A DNA stretch of 64,000 bases, taken from positions 4,694,501 to 4,758,500 of the forward strand of contig NZ_FNSM01000001.1 in NCBI RefSeq assembly GCF_900105415.1, written 5' to 3'. Numbering within the stretch: the first letter of the stretch is position 1; each line of letters starts with the position of its first letter. Of the stretch, positions 42,619 to 51,826 are shown piece after piece. Source of the stretch: Streptomyces sp. TLI_105 (lineage in GTDB: Bacteria > Actinomycetota > Actinomycetes > Streptomycetales > Streptomycetaceae). The position numbers and the translations under genes are program-made. The notes beneath the pieces were generated by a model. That model saw nothing but the letters and a program-made list of their open reading frames with translations, did not search any database and was not told the origin of the DNA.

Positions 42619-42681
42619 GGAGGGAACCGGCGAGGGCATGGAGGGAACCGGCCGGGTCACGGAGGGAACCGGCGAGGTCAT
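42619..42681 (+). repeat. Three tandem 21-bp repeats
   Basis: Units begin GGAGGGAACCGG at 42619, 42640 and 42661, in the promoter gap upstream of the zinc-ribbon membrane protein gene. Each carries an SD-like GGAGG. Confidence 0.75.
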
Positions 42682-42722
42682 GAACCCGTCACACAGCGCG
42701 ACCACGAAAAACAGGGGGACCC

Positions 42723-43361
42723 ATGAGCCGCACGAGAACCACCTGCCCGGGCTGTGACCGCGACGACCGGGTGCAGGCCGTGCCCGCCGTGTACCTCGCG
42801 GGCCGGGACGCCGTCACCAGCCGGGAACGGAACCGCGACGGCGACATGCGGACCGTGACCCGGGCGGTGACCACCGGGCTCTCCGACGCGCTCGCGCCGG
42901 TGCCCGCGCCGCCGTCGAACGCGATCGGCGGCGTCGGCCTCGCCGCCGGGTTCGTGGGCGTCGCCTCGCTCATGGGCTGGATGTTCGTCGAGGGCGCCCT
43001 GGAGGGCGGCTCCGATCCCATGCCGGACTTCGCGTTCGCGCCGCCGGCCTCTCCCGGCCCGGACCTGGGGTTCCTGAGCTGGGTCGCGGCCCTCGCCCTC
43101 GGCGTCGCCTTCCTCGCTCTCGTCGAGCTGTGGCGGCGCAGGGCCGCCTTCGCGAGTCTGACGCGCGGACGTCACCGCGCCGAGGAACTCTGGTCGCACG
43201 GCTGGTACTGCCACCGCTGCGGCACGGTCCACTTCGAGGACGCGCCCGGCGAGGACCGCGCCCCGCTCACGCTCCAGCGCTTCCGCGAGAGGGTCTGGGA
43301 GCACGGAGGGTACGGGCACCTGGCGGCGCGGCAGCGGGCGATGGACCCGGCCCGCTCCTGA
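42723..43361 (+). CDS. Membrane protein with N- and C-terminal CxxC zinc-ribbon halves
   Basis: 212 residues. An N-terminal 'CPGC' (about residues 8-11) and C-terminal 'CHRCGTVHFED' (about 162) suggest metal binding. Two hydrophobic helices lie between, 'GGVGLAAGFVGVASLMGWMFV' (about 68-88) and 'LSWVAALALGVAFLALVEL' (about 118-137). The C-terminal part 'LWSHGWYCHRCGTVHF' is a pattern seen in many actinobacterial membrane proteins of unknown role. The family is not known to me. Confidence 0.7.
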   Translation: MSRTRTTCPGCDRDDRVQAVPAVYLAGRDAVTSRERNRDGDMRTVTRAVTTGLSDALAPVPAPPSNAIGGVGLAAGFVGVASLMGWMFVEGALEGGSDPMPDFAFAPPASPGPDLGFLSWVAALALGVAFLALVELWRRRAAFASLTRGRHRAEELWSHGWYCHRCGTVHFEDAPGEDRAPLTLQRFRERVWEHGGYGHLAARQRAMDPARS

Positions 43362-43390
43362 CGGCCGGTGCCTCGTCCGTGAGCCGGGCC

Positions 43391-43480
43391 GTCGTATGCC
43401 GGCCGGTTCGTCGTATGCCAGCGGGTGCGTCGTACGCCGGCCGGTGCGTCGTACGCCGGCCGGTGCGTCGTACGCCTCGG
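43391..43480 (+). repeat. Tandem 19-bp repeat (about 4.7 copies)
   Basis: Units GTCGTACGCCGGCCGGTGC repeat every 19 bp from 43391 to about 43480, ending 31 bp before the LLM start. It is not a CRISPR array, as there are no spacers. Confidence 0.8.
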
Positions 43481-43511
43481 AAAACCGCGCCCCACCCCCT
43501 ACCGTGCCGCT

Positions 43512-44342
43512 ATGCGGATCTCGACCACGATCTTCCTGACCGACGAGACCATCGGCCCCGTGCGGCTCGCGCGCGAGCTGGAGCAGCGCGGCTTCGCGGG
43601 GCTCTACCTCCCCGAGCACACCCACATCCCCGTCTCCCGCGAGACGCCCTACCCGGCGGGCGGGGAGCTGCCCCGGGAGTACGCCCGGACGCTCGACCCG
43701 CTCGTGGCCCTGGGACAGGCCGCGGCCGTCACCGAACGCCTCGGCCTCGGCACCGGCATCACCCTGATCACCCAGCACGACCCGATCGTGCTCGCCAAGC
43801 AGATCGCCACCCTCGACCACCTCTCCGGGGGCCGGTTCACCCTGGGCGTCGGCTTCGGCTGGAACAGGGAGGAGGCCGCCGACCACGGCGTCGACTGGTC
43901 CACCCGCCGCGAGCTCGGCCGCGACCGGCTGGACCTGATGCGGGCCCTGTGGGCGCCCGAACCGACGGCGTACGCGGGGGAGTCCGGCGACTCCGTACGC
44001 GCCTCGGAGGCCTGGCCCAAGCCGGCCGGCGGCGCCCCGCGCGTCCTCCTGGGCGGCGCGGCGGGCCCGAAGCTCTTCGCGCAGATCGCCGCGCAGGCCG
44101 ACGGCTGGATGCCGATCGGCGGCCGGGGCCTGACGGAGTCCCTCCCCGTCCTCCGCGAGGCCTGGGAGAAGGCCGGCCGTGACCCGGAGACCCTCCGGCT
44201 CGTCCCGTACGCGGTCCTCCCGAGCCCCGGCAAGCTCGCCCACTACGAGGAACTGGGCTGCGACGAGGTCGTCCTCCAACTCCCGCCGGGCGACGAGTCG
44301 GAGGTCCTGACCGTCCTGGACGGGTACGCGCGGTACCTCTGA
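43512..44342 (+). CDS. LLM class F420-dependent oxidoreductase, adjacent to fbiC
   Basis: 276 residues from ATG 43512; the frame is open further upstream but that part is the 19-bp repeat. '[24 protein letters not shown]', '[45 protein letters not shown]' and '[28 protein letters not shown]' are typical of F420-dependent LLM enzymes (TIGR03619-like). It lies immediately upstream of fbiC, which makes the deazaflavin precursor of its cofactor. No regulon palindrome is present. Substrate unknown. Confidence 0.87.
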   Translation: MRISTTIFLTDETIGPVRLARELEQRGFAGLYLPEHTHIPVSRETPYPAGGELPREYARTLDPLVALGQAAAVTERLGLGTGITLITQHDPIVLAKQIATLDHLSGGRFTLGVGFGWNREEAADHGVDWSTRRELGRDRLDLMRALWAPEPTAYAGESGDSVRASEAWPKPAGGAPRVLLGGAAGPKLFAQIAAQADGWMPIGGRGLTESLPVLREAWEKAGRDPETLRLVPYAVLPSPGKLAHYEELGCDEVVLQLPPGDESEVLTVLDGYARYL

Positions 44343-44352
44343 GGAGCGACCG

Positions 44353-44380
44353 GGTTCGGGTTCCTGCGGGGACCCGAACC
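44353..44380. terminator. Possible terminator between LLM gene and fbiC
   Basis: GGTTCGGGT / ACCCGAACC, a 9-bp stem with a 10-base loop, starting 10 bp after the LLM stop and 33 bp before the fbiC ATG. No T-run; it may attenuate rather than terminate. Confidence 0.5.
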
Positions 44381-44412
44381 GCTGCGCCGGGGAGCGCTCG
44401 TATGCTCGGTTC

Positions 44413-46998
44413 ATGACGGATCACCAGGCAGGACGACCCACCGAGAACGCCATGCGCCGTGCCCTCAAGCGGGCCAGGGACGGGGTCGCGCTCGATGTCG
44501 CCGAGGCCGCCGTGCTGCTGCGGGCACGGGGGGAGGACCTGGCGGACCTGGTGGCGTCCGCGGGGCGCGTGCGGGACGCCGGCCTGGAGGCGGCCGGGCG
44601 GCCGGGGGTCGTCACGTACTCGAAGAGCGTGTTCATACCGCTCACCCGGCTCTGCCGGGACAAGTGCCACTACTGCACGTTCGTCACCGTCCCCGGCAAG
44701 CTGCGCCGGGACGGGCACGGGATGTTCATGTCGCCGGACGAGGTCCTCGACATCGCCCGCCGCGGCGCCGAGGCGGGCTGCAAGGAAGCCCTGATCACCC
44801 TCGGCGACAAGCCAGAGGACCGCTGGCCCGAGGCCCGTGAGTGGCTCGACGCCCACGGGTACGACGACACCATCGCGTACGTACGGGCCATGGCGATCCG
44901 CATCCTGGAGGAGACGGGGCTGCTGCCCCACCTCAACCCCGGCGTCCTGTCCTGGACCGACTTCCAGCGCCTCAAGCCCGTCGCGCCCTCCATGGGCATG
45001 ATGCTGGAGACGACCGCGACCCGCCTCTGGTCCGAGCCCGGCGGCCCCCACTACGGCTCCCCCGACAAGGAACCCGCCGTGCGCCTGCGGGTGCTGGAGG
45101 ACGCCGGACGTTCCTCCGTCCCCTTCACCTCGGGGCTGCTGCTCGGCATCGGGGAGACCCTGGAGGAGCGGGCCGAGTCCCTCTTCGCGCTGCGCCGCGT
45201 CGCGCGCGCGTACCACTCGATCCAGGAGCTGATCATCCAGAACTTCCGCGCCAAGCCGGACACGGCGATGCGCGGGATGCCGGACGCCGAGCTCGACGAC
45301 CTCGTCGCCACCGTCGCCGTCGCCCGGCTCATCATGGGACCCTCCGCCTGCCTCCAGGCCCCGCCGAACCTCGTCGACTCCGAGTACGAGCGGCTGATCG
45401 CCGCCGGCATCGACGACTGGGGCGGCGTCTCCCCGCTCACCATCGACCACGTCAACCCCGAGCGCCCCTGGCCGCGGATCGAGGAGCTCGCCGCCCGCTC
45501 CGCCGCAGCCGGCTTCGAGCTGCGCGAACGGCTCTGCGTCTATCCCGAGTTCGTCACCCGGGGCGAACCCTGGCTCGACCCCCGGCTCCTCCCGCACGTC
45601 CGCGCCCTCGCCGATCCCGAGACCGGTCTCGCGAACCCCGACGCGCCCGTGCGCGGCCTGCCCTGGCAGGAGCCCGACGAGGCCTTCACCGCCACCGGCC
45701 GCACGGACCTGCACACCACCATCGACACCGAGGGCCGCACGTCCGACCGGCGCGAGGACTTCGACGACGTGTACGGCGACTGGGACGCGCTCCGCGAGGC
45801 CGCCGCCCCCGGCATGCTCCCCGAGCGCGTCGACGCCGACGTCCGCGAGGCGCTCTCCGTCGCCGCCGGCGACCCGACGAGGCTCACCGACGCCCAGGCG
45901 CTCGCCCTGCTGCACGCGGACGGCCCCGCGCTCGACGCCCTCACGCGGATCGCGGACGACGTCCGCAGGTCCGTGATCGGCGACGAGGTCACGTACATCG
46001 TCACCCGCAACATCAACTTCACCAACGTCTGCTACACCGGCTGCCGTTTCTGCGCCTTCGCCCAGCGGCGCACCGACGCCGACGCGTACACGCTCTCCCT
46101 CGACCAGGTCGCGGACCGCGCCCAGCAGGCCTGGGACGTCGGCGCCGTCGAGGTCTGCATGCAGGGCGGCATCCACCCCGACCTGCCCGGCACGGCCTAC
46201 TTCGACATCGCGCGCGCGGTGAAGGAACGGGTGCCCGGGATGCACGTGCACGCCTTCTCGCCGATGGAGGTCGTCAACGGCGCGTCTCGCACGGGCCTGT
46301 CGATACGGGAGTGGCTGACGGCGGCGAAGGAGGCCGGCCTCGACTCGATCCCCGGCACCGCCGCCGAGATCCTCGACGACGAGGTCCGCTGGGTGCTGAC
46401 GAAGGGCAAGCTGCCGACGGCGACGTGGACCGAGGTGATCAAAACGGCCCACGAGCTGGGCATCCGCTCCTCCTCCACGATGATGTACGGGCACGTGGAC
46501 CAGCCCCGGCACTGGCTCGGCCACTTCCGCACGCTCTCCCGCATCCAGCAGGAGACCGGCGGCTTCACCGAGTTCGTGACCCTCCCCTTCATCCACACCA
46601 ACGCACCCGTCTACCTCGCGGGCATCGCCCGCCCCGGCCCGACCGCCCGCGACAACCGCGCGGTGACGGCCATGGCCCGTCTGCTGCTGCACCCCTGGAT
46701 CCCCAACATCCAGACCAGCTGGGTGAAGCTGGGCACGGAGGGCGCGGCGGAGATGCTCCGCTCGGGAGCCAACGACCTCGGCGGGACGCTGATGGAGGAG
46801 ACCATCTCCCGGATGGCGGGCTCCGGTTACGGCTCGTACCGCTCGATCCGCGACCTGGAGGCGATCGCGGAGGCGGCGGGGCGACCGTCCCGCCCACGGA
46901 CGACGCTGTACGGCGAGGTCCCGGAGGAACGGCAGCGCACGGCTCGCGCCTCGGACGGCCACCTCCCGGAACTCCTTCCGGTCCTGCCCCAGGAGTAA
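44413..46998 (+). CDS. fbiC: FO synthase FbiC (bifunctional CofG/CofH, F420 biosynthesis)
   Basis: 861 residues, two fused radical SAM enzymes. The CofG half has C-x3-C-x2-C at Cys81, Cys85 and Cys88 ('[11 protein letters not shown]'); the CofH half has it at Cys540, Cys544 and Cys547 ('[11 protein letters not shown]'), preceded by '[11 protein letters not shown]'. Together they build the deazaflavin FO from tyrosine and 5-amino-6-ribitylamino-uracil, the chromophore of F420. Length and fusion are those of actinobacterial FbiC. The product is required by the LLM and Ddn-type enzymes in the window. No frame disruption is seen. Confidence 0.97.
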   Translation: MTDHQAGRPTENAMRRALKRARDGVALDVAEAAVLLRARGEDLADLVASAGRVRDAGLEAAGRPGVVTYSKSVFIPLTRLCRDKCHYCTFVTVPGKLRRDGHGMFMSPDEVLDIARRGAEAGCKEALITLGDKPEDRWPEAREWLDAHGYDDTIAYVRAMAIRILEETGLLPHLNPGVLSWTDFQRLKPVAPSMGMMLETTATRLWSEPGGPHYGSPDKEPAVRLRVLEDAGRSSVPFTSGLLLGIGETLEERAESLFALRRVARAYHSIQELIIQNFRAKPDTAMRGMPDAELDDLVATVAVARLIMGPSACLQAPPNLVDSEYERLIAAGIDDWGGVSPLTIDHVNPERPWPRIEELAARSAAAGFELRERLCVYPEFVTRGEPWLDPRLLPHVRALADPETGLANPDAPVRGLPWQEPDEAFTATGRTDLHTTIDTEGRTSDRREDFDDVYGDWDALREAAAPGMLPERVDADVREALSVAAGDPTRLTDAQALALLHADGPALDALTRIADDVRRSVIGDEVTYIVTRNINFTNVCYTGCRFCAFAQRRTDADAYTLSLDQVADRAQQAWDVGAVEVCMQGGIHPDLPGTAYFDIARAVKERVPGMHVHAFSPMEVVNGASRTGLSIREWLTAAKEAGLDSIPGTAAEILDDEVRWVLTKGKLPTATWTEVIKTAHELGIRSSSTMMYGHVDQPRHWLGHFRTLSRIQQETGGFTEFVTLPFIHTNAPVYLAGIARPGPTARDNRAVTAMARLLLHPWIPNIQTSWVKLGTEGAAEMLRSGANDLGGTLMEETISRMAGSGYGSYRSIRDLEAIAEAAGRPSRPRTTLYGEVPEERQRTARASDGHLPELLPVLPQE

Positions 46999-47138
46999 CC
47001 CGCCCCCTGCCCGTGCGGGCTGCGCCCCCCGGTGCGGGCTGCGCCCGCCGGGCAGGCGCCCCCGCCCGTGTGGGCCGATGCCCCCGCCCCCCCCCGCCCT
47101 GTGGGCGCGCGCCCGCCGAGGCGGTGCCCCCCCCGCCC

Positions 47139-47344
47139 GTGTGGGCAATCGTCCCGCAGGGCGGGACGGGTGGGCACACGGGACGGCGCCCTTCAGCGGC
47201 GCCTCCGCGTTCCGCGCCTTGACCCGCACCCCGTGTGCGGCGCACCTAGGGGTGCGGGTTCGGGCTCGGGAGCCTCTGGCGCCGGCAAGGGCGCCGTTCC
47301 GTTGTGCCCACCCGTTCCGCCCCGGCGGAACGCATGCCCACAAC
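47139..47344. repeat. Dispersed ~207-bp imperfect hairpin repeat, copy 2
   Basis: Same structure and boundaries as 34406-34613, with apex stem CCCGCACCCC / GGGGTGCGGG. It lies in the 522-bp gap after fbiC; the first 140 bp of that gap (46999-47138) is C-rich low complexity with partial repeat fragments such as CGCCCGTGTGGGC. Both arms could form a very stable cruciform or RNA hairpin and act as a terminator for fbiC. Confidence 0.8.
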
Positions 47345-47520
47345 GGGGGCGGGCGGGGCACCGCCCCGGCGGGCGCGCCCTCAACGGGGCGCGAGGGGTG
47401 GGCGCAACGCGGTCAAACGTGGCCTGAAGGGCGTCCGATCACATAACGTTCCGCACCCCGAACGCGCATACCCGGTCGATTACAGTGCTGCGCAGACCGC
47501 CGACGGGGGGAGGGCACGTC

Positions 47521-48642
47521 GTGGCCACGACAGCCGCAGCCGTGTGGGGCCGCGCCGAGCAGCAGGACTTCCGGGCCCGCGTACGGGGCTGTCTGCTCGG
47601 TGGAGCCCTCGGCGACGCCCTGGGCGCGGCCGCCGACGGCCACACGCTCGCGGAGCTGCGCGAGGCCCATGGACCTGACGGACTCACGGACCCGGTCCCC
47701 GCCTTCGGCCGCCGCGGCGCCGTCACCGCCGCGACCCAGATGGCGCTGTTCACCGTGGACGGCCTCATCAGGGCCCAGGTCCGCCGGGACACGGGCGCCT
47801 GGCATCCGCCCACCGACGTGCACCGGGCCCATCTGCGCTGGGCGGCCACCCAGCGCGACTGGGGCCCGGACGAGCGCCGCAAGGACAACGGCTGGCTGGC
47901 CCGCGAGGAGTGGCTCTACGCCCGCCGCAATCCGTCCCGCGCCTGCCTCATCGGCCTCGGCGACGACGTCCTCGGCACCCTCGACAGGCCGAAGAACCCG
48001 GACGCGCGGGACTCCGGGGCCCTGCCCCGCTCCGCCCCCTTCGGGCTGCTCGTCGGCTGGGAGCCGCAGCTCGTCTGCCAGCTGGCGGTGGAGTGCGCGG
48101 CGCAGACGCACGGCGCCCCGGAGGCGGGTCTCGCGGCGGGCGCCTTCGCGGTCACCGTCCACGGTCTCGCGCGCGGCGGCTCGGTGGAGGCGGCGGTGGC
48201 CCGCGCCCTGGAGCAGCTCGCGGTGCGCCCCGGTCACGAGCCGGTGACCGAGGCGCTGGGCCGGGCCCTCGGAGCCGTACGGGAGGGGGCGCCGGACGCG
48301 GACCGGGTGACGGCTCTGGGGGCCGGTGAGGACCGGGCCGGGGGGCAGCTGGCGGCGGCGGTCTACTGCGCGCTGGTCGGCGAGGACGTACGGCACGGGC
48401 TGCGGCTCGCGGTGAACCACGACGGGCCCTCGTCGGTGACGGGCGCGCTCACGGGCGCGCTGCTCGGTGCCCTGCACGGCGAGACGGCCCTCCCGCCGGC
48501 CTGGCTGGCCGAACTGGAGGGCCGTGCGACGGTCCTGGAGCTCGCGGACGACTTCGCGATGGAGATGACCCAGGGCGCCGCCCTGCACAGCGCGACGGAG
48601 TCCTCCCCGGGCTGGCTGGCCCGCTACCCGAGGGGTGACTAG
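47521..48642 (+). CDS. ADP-ribosylglycohydrolase family protein, metal-site residues replaced
   Basis: 373 residues. 'GCLLGGALGDALGAAADG' is the family's first helix. In active enzymes the magnesium ligands lie in a 'TDDTxM' block and a C-terminal 'DTD' block. Here they read 'TAATQMALFTVDGL' and 'NHDGPSSVTGALTGALLGA', so the expected Asp residues are mostly lost. This predicts a binding protein or an altered chemistry rather than normal ADP-ribose hydrolysis. GTG 47521 has a GGGGAGGG site ahead. It reads away from the hairpin repeat. Confidence 0.82.
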   Translation: MATTAAAVWGRAEQQDFRARVRGCLLGGALGDALGAAADGHTLAELREAHGPDGLTDPVPAFGRRGAVTAATQMALFTVDGLIRAQVRRDTGAWHPPTDVHRAHLRWAATQRDWGPDERRKDNGWLAREEWLYARRNPSRACLIGLGDDVLGTLDRPKNPDARDSGALPRSAPFGLLVGWEPQLVCQLAVECAAQTHGAPEAGLAAGAFAVTVHGLARGGSVEAAVARALEQLAVRPGHEPVTEALGRALGAVREGAPDADRVTALGAGEDRAGGQLAAAVYCALVGEDVRHGLRLAVNHDGPSSVTGALTGALLGALHGETALPPAWLAELEGRATVLELADDFAMEMTQGAALHSATESSPGWLARYPRGD

Positions 48643-48709
48643 GGCCTGCCCGGCGGATCGTGCGGCTCGGGCGGTGGAGACGTGGAGTCCGGGTCGGCGC
48701 TCGTGGCAC

Positions 48710-49627
48710 TCACAGGGCGACGCCCATGAGGTGCCGGTGAAGCATGGCGTGCCCCTCGGGCGTGGGGTGCAGACCGTCGGCGAGGAGGTCGGGGCGGTCA
48801 CGCAGCGGTTCCCACAGGTCGAGGTGATCGATGCGATGTGAGGTGCACCAGGAACGCAGGTTCTCGCGGAGGGTCGAGGCGCGTTCACGGGTGAAGGACA
48901 GACCGTCATAGTCGGGGGCACGGTCCTCGTCGAGCCAGGTGGGTCCGACGACCACCAGCCGCGCGCCGTGGGTCAGGGCCGTCGCCGCCAGCGCGTCGAG
49001 ACTCTCTTCCAGGCGGGCCGGGCCCTTGCCGACCACGGCCACGTCGTTGATGCCTGCCGCGACCACGAGGGTGTCGGGGCGGCGGGCCGGCAGCAGGGCA
49101 GGGGTCTGCTCGGCGACCTCGGCGAGGGTGGAGCCGGGAACGGCGAGGTTGAAGACACGGTGGTCGGTCTCGTCGAGAGCGATGTGGCCGGCGGCCAGGC
49201 GGGCCGCCCAGCCGCCCTGCGGATCGCAGCGGCCGTACGCGATGCTGTCGCCGACGATCACGATGCGAGATGCGGAGCGCAGCGGCCGCGCGTCGAGGTA
49301 GGCCCATGCGCTCGCGCCCGAAGAGAGTCGTGCTCGGCGGCGGACGTAGTCGTCGACCTCGTAGTCGTCGGCGGCGGCCAGGTCGGCGTCCGTGAGGTGC
49401 AGTATGGCGCCCTGGACCTCGGCGCCGATCCGGCGTTCCAGCGTGAGGTGGACGTCGAGACCGCTGGTGGCGATCACCTCGGGGTCGGTGATCCGGAGGG
49501 GCCGCGTCGTGTGCCCCGCAAGCGCGGCCGGCGTCTGCGGGACGGCCTGTCCGAAGAGGGTTTCCTGGACGCGTTCGTCCAGGAGAGTTCCAAAGGAGAA
49601 CAGGGCATGGGGGCGGGGCTCGTTCAC
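48710..49627 (-). CDS. Two-domain protein: gamma-glutamylcyclotransferase-like + SGNH/GDSL hydrolase
   Basis: 305 residues. Residues 1-115 look like an AIG2/gamma-glutamylcyclotransferase fold ('LFSFGTLLDERVQETLFGQ', 'GAEVQGAILHLTDADLAAADDYEVDDYVRR'). Residues 120-305 are an SGNH hydrolase: block I 'IVIVGDSIAYG', Gly block 'AVPGSTLAEV', block III 'VVAAGINDVA', block V 'DGLHPTPEGHAML'. The fusion is unusual. The first half binds acidic amino-acyl groups in known relatives; the second is an esterase or acylhydrolase. No signal peptide, so it is probably cytoplasmic. Confidence 0.85.
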   Translation of the reverse strand: MNEPRPHALFSFGTLLDERVQETLFGQAVPQTPAALAGHTTRPLRITDPEVIATSGLDVHLTLERRIGAEVQGAILHLTDADLAAADDYEVDDYVRRRARLSSGASAWAYLDARPLRSASRIVIVGDSIAYGRCDPQGGWAARLAAGHIALDETDHRVFNLAVPGSTLAEVAEQTPALLPARRPDTLVVAAGINDVAVVGKGPARLEESLDALAATALTHGARLVVVGPTWLDEDRAPDYDGLSFTRERASTLRENLRSWCTSHRIDHLDLWEPLRDRPDLLADGLHPTPEGHAMLHRHLMGVAL

Positions 49628-49720
49628 GGAAATGCGGTCTTTCTGTGATGAAGCGCGCGTGAGGGCGCCCTCGATTGTGGAATTGTTGAACGATCTTACG
49701 GTCCATCCTGCGCATCAGCG

Positions 49721-50140
49721 GTGAAGGGGCTCGCCCGGACGCGTCTGGCCGAGTCCGTCCACGACGCGGGCTGGGCCGCGTTCGTCGCGATGTTGGAGTA
49801 CAAGGCCGCCCTGTACGGTCGCACCTTCATCAGGATCGACCGGTTCGAGCCCACCAGCCGGGGGCGCTGCGTGTGCGGGACCAAGGACGGCCCCAAGCCG
49901 CTGCACGTCCGCGTGTGGGAGTGCCCGGGCTGCGGGGCGGTCCTGGATCGGGGCGTCAACGCGGCGGTCAACGTCGCCAGGGCCGTCGGACCGGCGGTGA
50001 CGGCCTGTGGAGCGCAGGCAAGACCCGGACCCCAGGTCCCGGCACAGCGCGAAGAAGCAGGAACCCACCGAGACGGCCGACCGGCCGTGGCAGGAATCCC
50101 CCACACCAGGTGGGGGAGTGGAAGTCAACCCAGGGGCTGA
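49721..50140 (+). pseudogene. TnpB C-terminal fragment (IS200/IS605 family remnant)
   Basis: The 139-codon frame encodes only the end of TnpB: 'SVHDAGWAAFVAMLEYKAALYGR' (helical part before RuvC-III), the zinc-ribbon pairs 'CVCG' and 'CPGCG', and the RuvC-III 'LDRGVNAAVNVARA', where the Asp of the catalytic 'DRD.NAA' is followed by Gly. The N-terminal two-thirds, with the other catalytic residues, is absent, so no nuclease is made. The 3' end may still carry reRNA-like sequence, since the TnpB guide RNA overlaps the tnpB end. There is no TnpA nearby. Confidence 0.8.
50098..50116. mobile_element. Right-end hairpin of the IS605-type remnant
   Basis: CCCCCAC-ACCAG-GTGGGGG, a perfect 7-bp stem with 5-base loop 3' of the TnpB domain, followed by GAGTGGAAGTCAACC. 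Such hairpins mark the right end of IS200/IS605 elements and fold into the guide RNA scaffold. The likely right boundary is near 50127, inside the symporter 3' end. Confidence 0.6.
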
Positions 50141-51663
50141 TCGGTCCGCGCGCCGCCCTGTGCGGGGACGGCCGCGACACCGTCCCCGTCCGACCCGATC
50201 CGGTCGAGGAGCGCGTCCCGCTCCGGGGTGTCCTCCGGCTTCACGTACCCGATGAGGACGTAGAGGACGAGCGAGGTCGCGAGCGGCGAGACGATCTGGA
50301 TCTGGAGCTCGACGCCGTCGAGGCCGTAGTTGGTGAGCCAGAAGACGAACAGTCCGGCCGCCCAGGAGGCGAGCGCGGCCGTGGGGCCCGACTTCCGGAA
50401 GGGGCGCAGCAGGCCGAGCATGAAGGGGATCGCGATCGGTCCCATGAGTCCGGCGACCCACTTGATGACGACGGTGATGATGTCCTTGAAGGCGGGGGAG
50501 TTGACCTGGGTGGCGACGGCCATCGACAGGCCGAGGAAGGCGATCGTCGACCAGCGCGCGGCGAGCAGCCCGGCCCGCTGGGTCCAGCTCCGCGCGGCCT
50601 TGCTGAGGACGGGGGCGATGTCCCGGGTGAAGACGGCCGCGATGGCGTTGGCGTCGGAGGAGCACATGGCCATGGTGTGCGAGAAGAAGCCGACGACGAC
50701 GAGCCCGAGGAGGCCGTGCGGCAGCAGCTGTTCGGTCATGAGGGCGTACGCGTCGGAGCCGTCGGGCTTCTTCGGGTGGACGAGCAGCGGCGCGCACCAC
50801 ATGGGGAAGAAGAGGACGAGCGGCCAGACGAACCAGAGGACGGCGGAGAGGCGGCCGGAGCGGGTGGCTTCGCGGGCGGACGGGGTGGCCATGTAGCGCT
50901 GGGCCTGGTTCCACATGCCGCCGCTGTACTCGAAGGTCTTGATGAAGAGGTACGCGAGGAGGAACGTCAGCGTGTACGGGCCGGCCGTGGGCGCGGTGTG
51001 GCCCTGGAGCTCGGGCCGGTCCCACACGGTCCACAGGGCGCTGAAGCCGCCGAGCTTGCCGAGGACCGCGACGAGCATCGCGACGCCGGCGAGGAGCTGG
51101 ATGACGAACTGGCCGAGTTCGGTGAGGGCGTCGGCCCAGAGGCCGCCGACGGTGCAGTAGACGCCGGTGACGACGCCGGTGATGAGGATGCCCTGGTTGA
51201 GGGAGATCCCGGTGAAGACGGAGAGCAGGGTCGCGATGGCGGCCCACTTGGCACCGACGTCGACGATCTTCAGGAGGACGCCGGACCAGGCGAGGGCCTG
51301 CTGGGTGGGGAGGTTGTAGCGGTCCTTGAGGTATTCGAGCGGGGAGGCGACGCGGAGGCGGGAGCGGAGCCGGTTGAGGCGGGGCGCGAAGAGGTGGGCG
51401 CCGATGGCGATGCCGATGGCGATGGGGAAGGACCAGGTGACGTAGGAGGTGACGCCGTAGGTGTAGGCGATGCCCGCGTATCCGGTGAACATCACGGCGC
51501 TGTAGCCCGACATGTGGTGGGAGATGCCGGAGAGCCACCAGGGCATCCGGCCGCCGGCGGTGAAGAAGTCGGAGACGGTGTCCACGCGCTTGTGGGACCA
51601 GACGCCGATCGCGACCATGACGCCGAAGTAGCCGATGAGCACGGCCCAGTCGAGACTGTTCAT
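50125..51663 (-). CDS. Sodium:solute symporter (SSS family), 3' end touched by an IS remnant
   Basis: 512 residues, about 13-14 hydrophobic helices. The SSS signature 'GISHHMSGYSAVMFTGYAGIAYTYGV' is near the N-terminus, and 'FFTAGGRMPWWLSG' is the family's N-terminal loop ('RxxpwwlxG'). ATG 51663 follows GGAGGGG. Sodium-coupled uptake of a sugar, carboxylate or amino acid; the substrate is unknown. The last five codons and stop lie inside or at the edge of the TnpB remnant's right end (50098-50127), so the C-terminus may have been altered by insertion. Confidence 0.88.
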   Translation of the reverse strand: MNSLDWAVLIGYFGVMVAIGVWSHKRVDTVSDFFTAGGRMPWWLSGISHHMSGYSAVMFTGYAGIAYTYGVTSYVTWSFPIAIGIAIGAHLFAPRLNRLRSRLRVASPLEYLKDRYNLPTQQALAWSGVLLKIVDVGAKWAAIATLLSVFTGISLNQGILITGVVTGVYCTVGGLWADALTELGQFVIQLLAGVAMLVAVLGKLGGFSALWTVWDRPELQGHTAPTAGPYTLTFLLAYLFIKTFEYSGGMWNQAQRYMATPSAREATRSGRLSAVLWFVWPLVLFFPMWCAPLLVHPKKPDGSDAYALMTEQLLPHGLLGLVVVGFFSHTMAMCSSDANAIAAVFTRDIAPVLSKAARSWTQRAGLLAARWSTIAFLGLSMAVATQVNSPAFKDIITVVIKWVAGLMGPIAIPFMLGLLRPFRKSGPTAALASWAAGLFVFWLTNYGLDGVELQIQIVSPLATSLVLYVLIGYVKPEDTPERDALLDRIGSDGDGVAAVPAQGGARTDQPLG

Positions 51664-51826
51664 TGCGCCCCTCCATGAGGTCCGGTCCGCCTTGTGAACG
51701 CGGTTCATGGTGTGGGGAGTTGGAAGGCCCGGACAATGCAGGGGAGAGTCAAGGGGCAGTAAAATCGTTCGCTTCACTGACCCTTGTTCATGTCCATGAA
51801 CTTATGGCGTCACTTGGGGGAGCGGC

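Noticed and set aside
43391..43480. Possible CRISPR array
   Set aside because: Units are directly adjacent 19-bp repeats with no spacers, and no cas genes are present.
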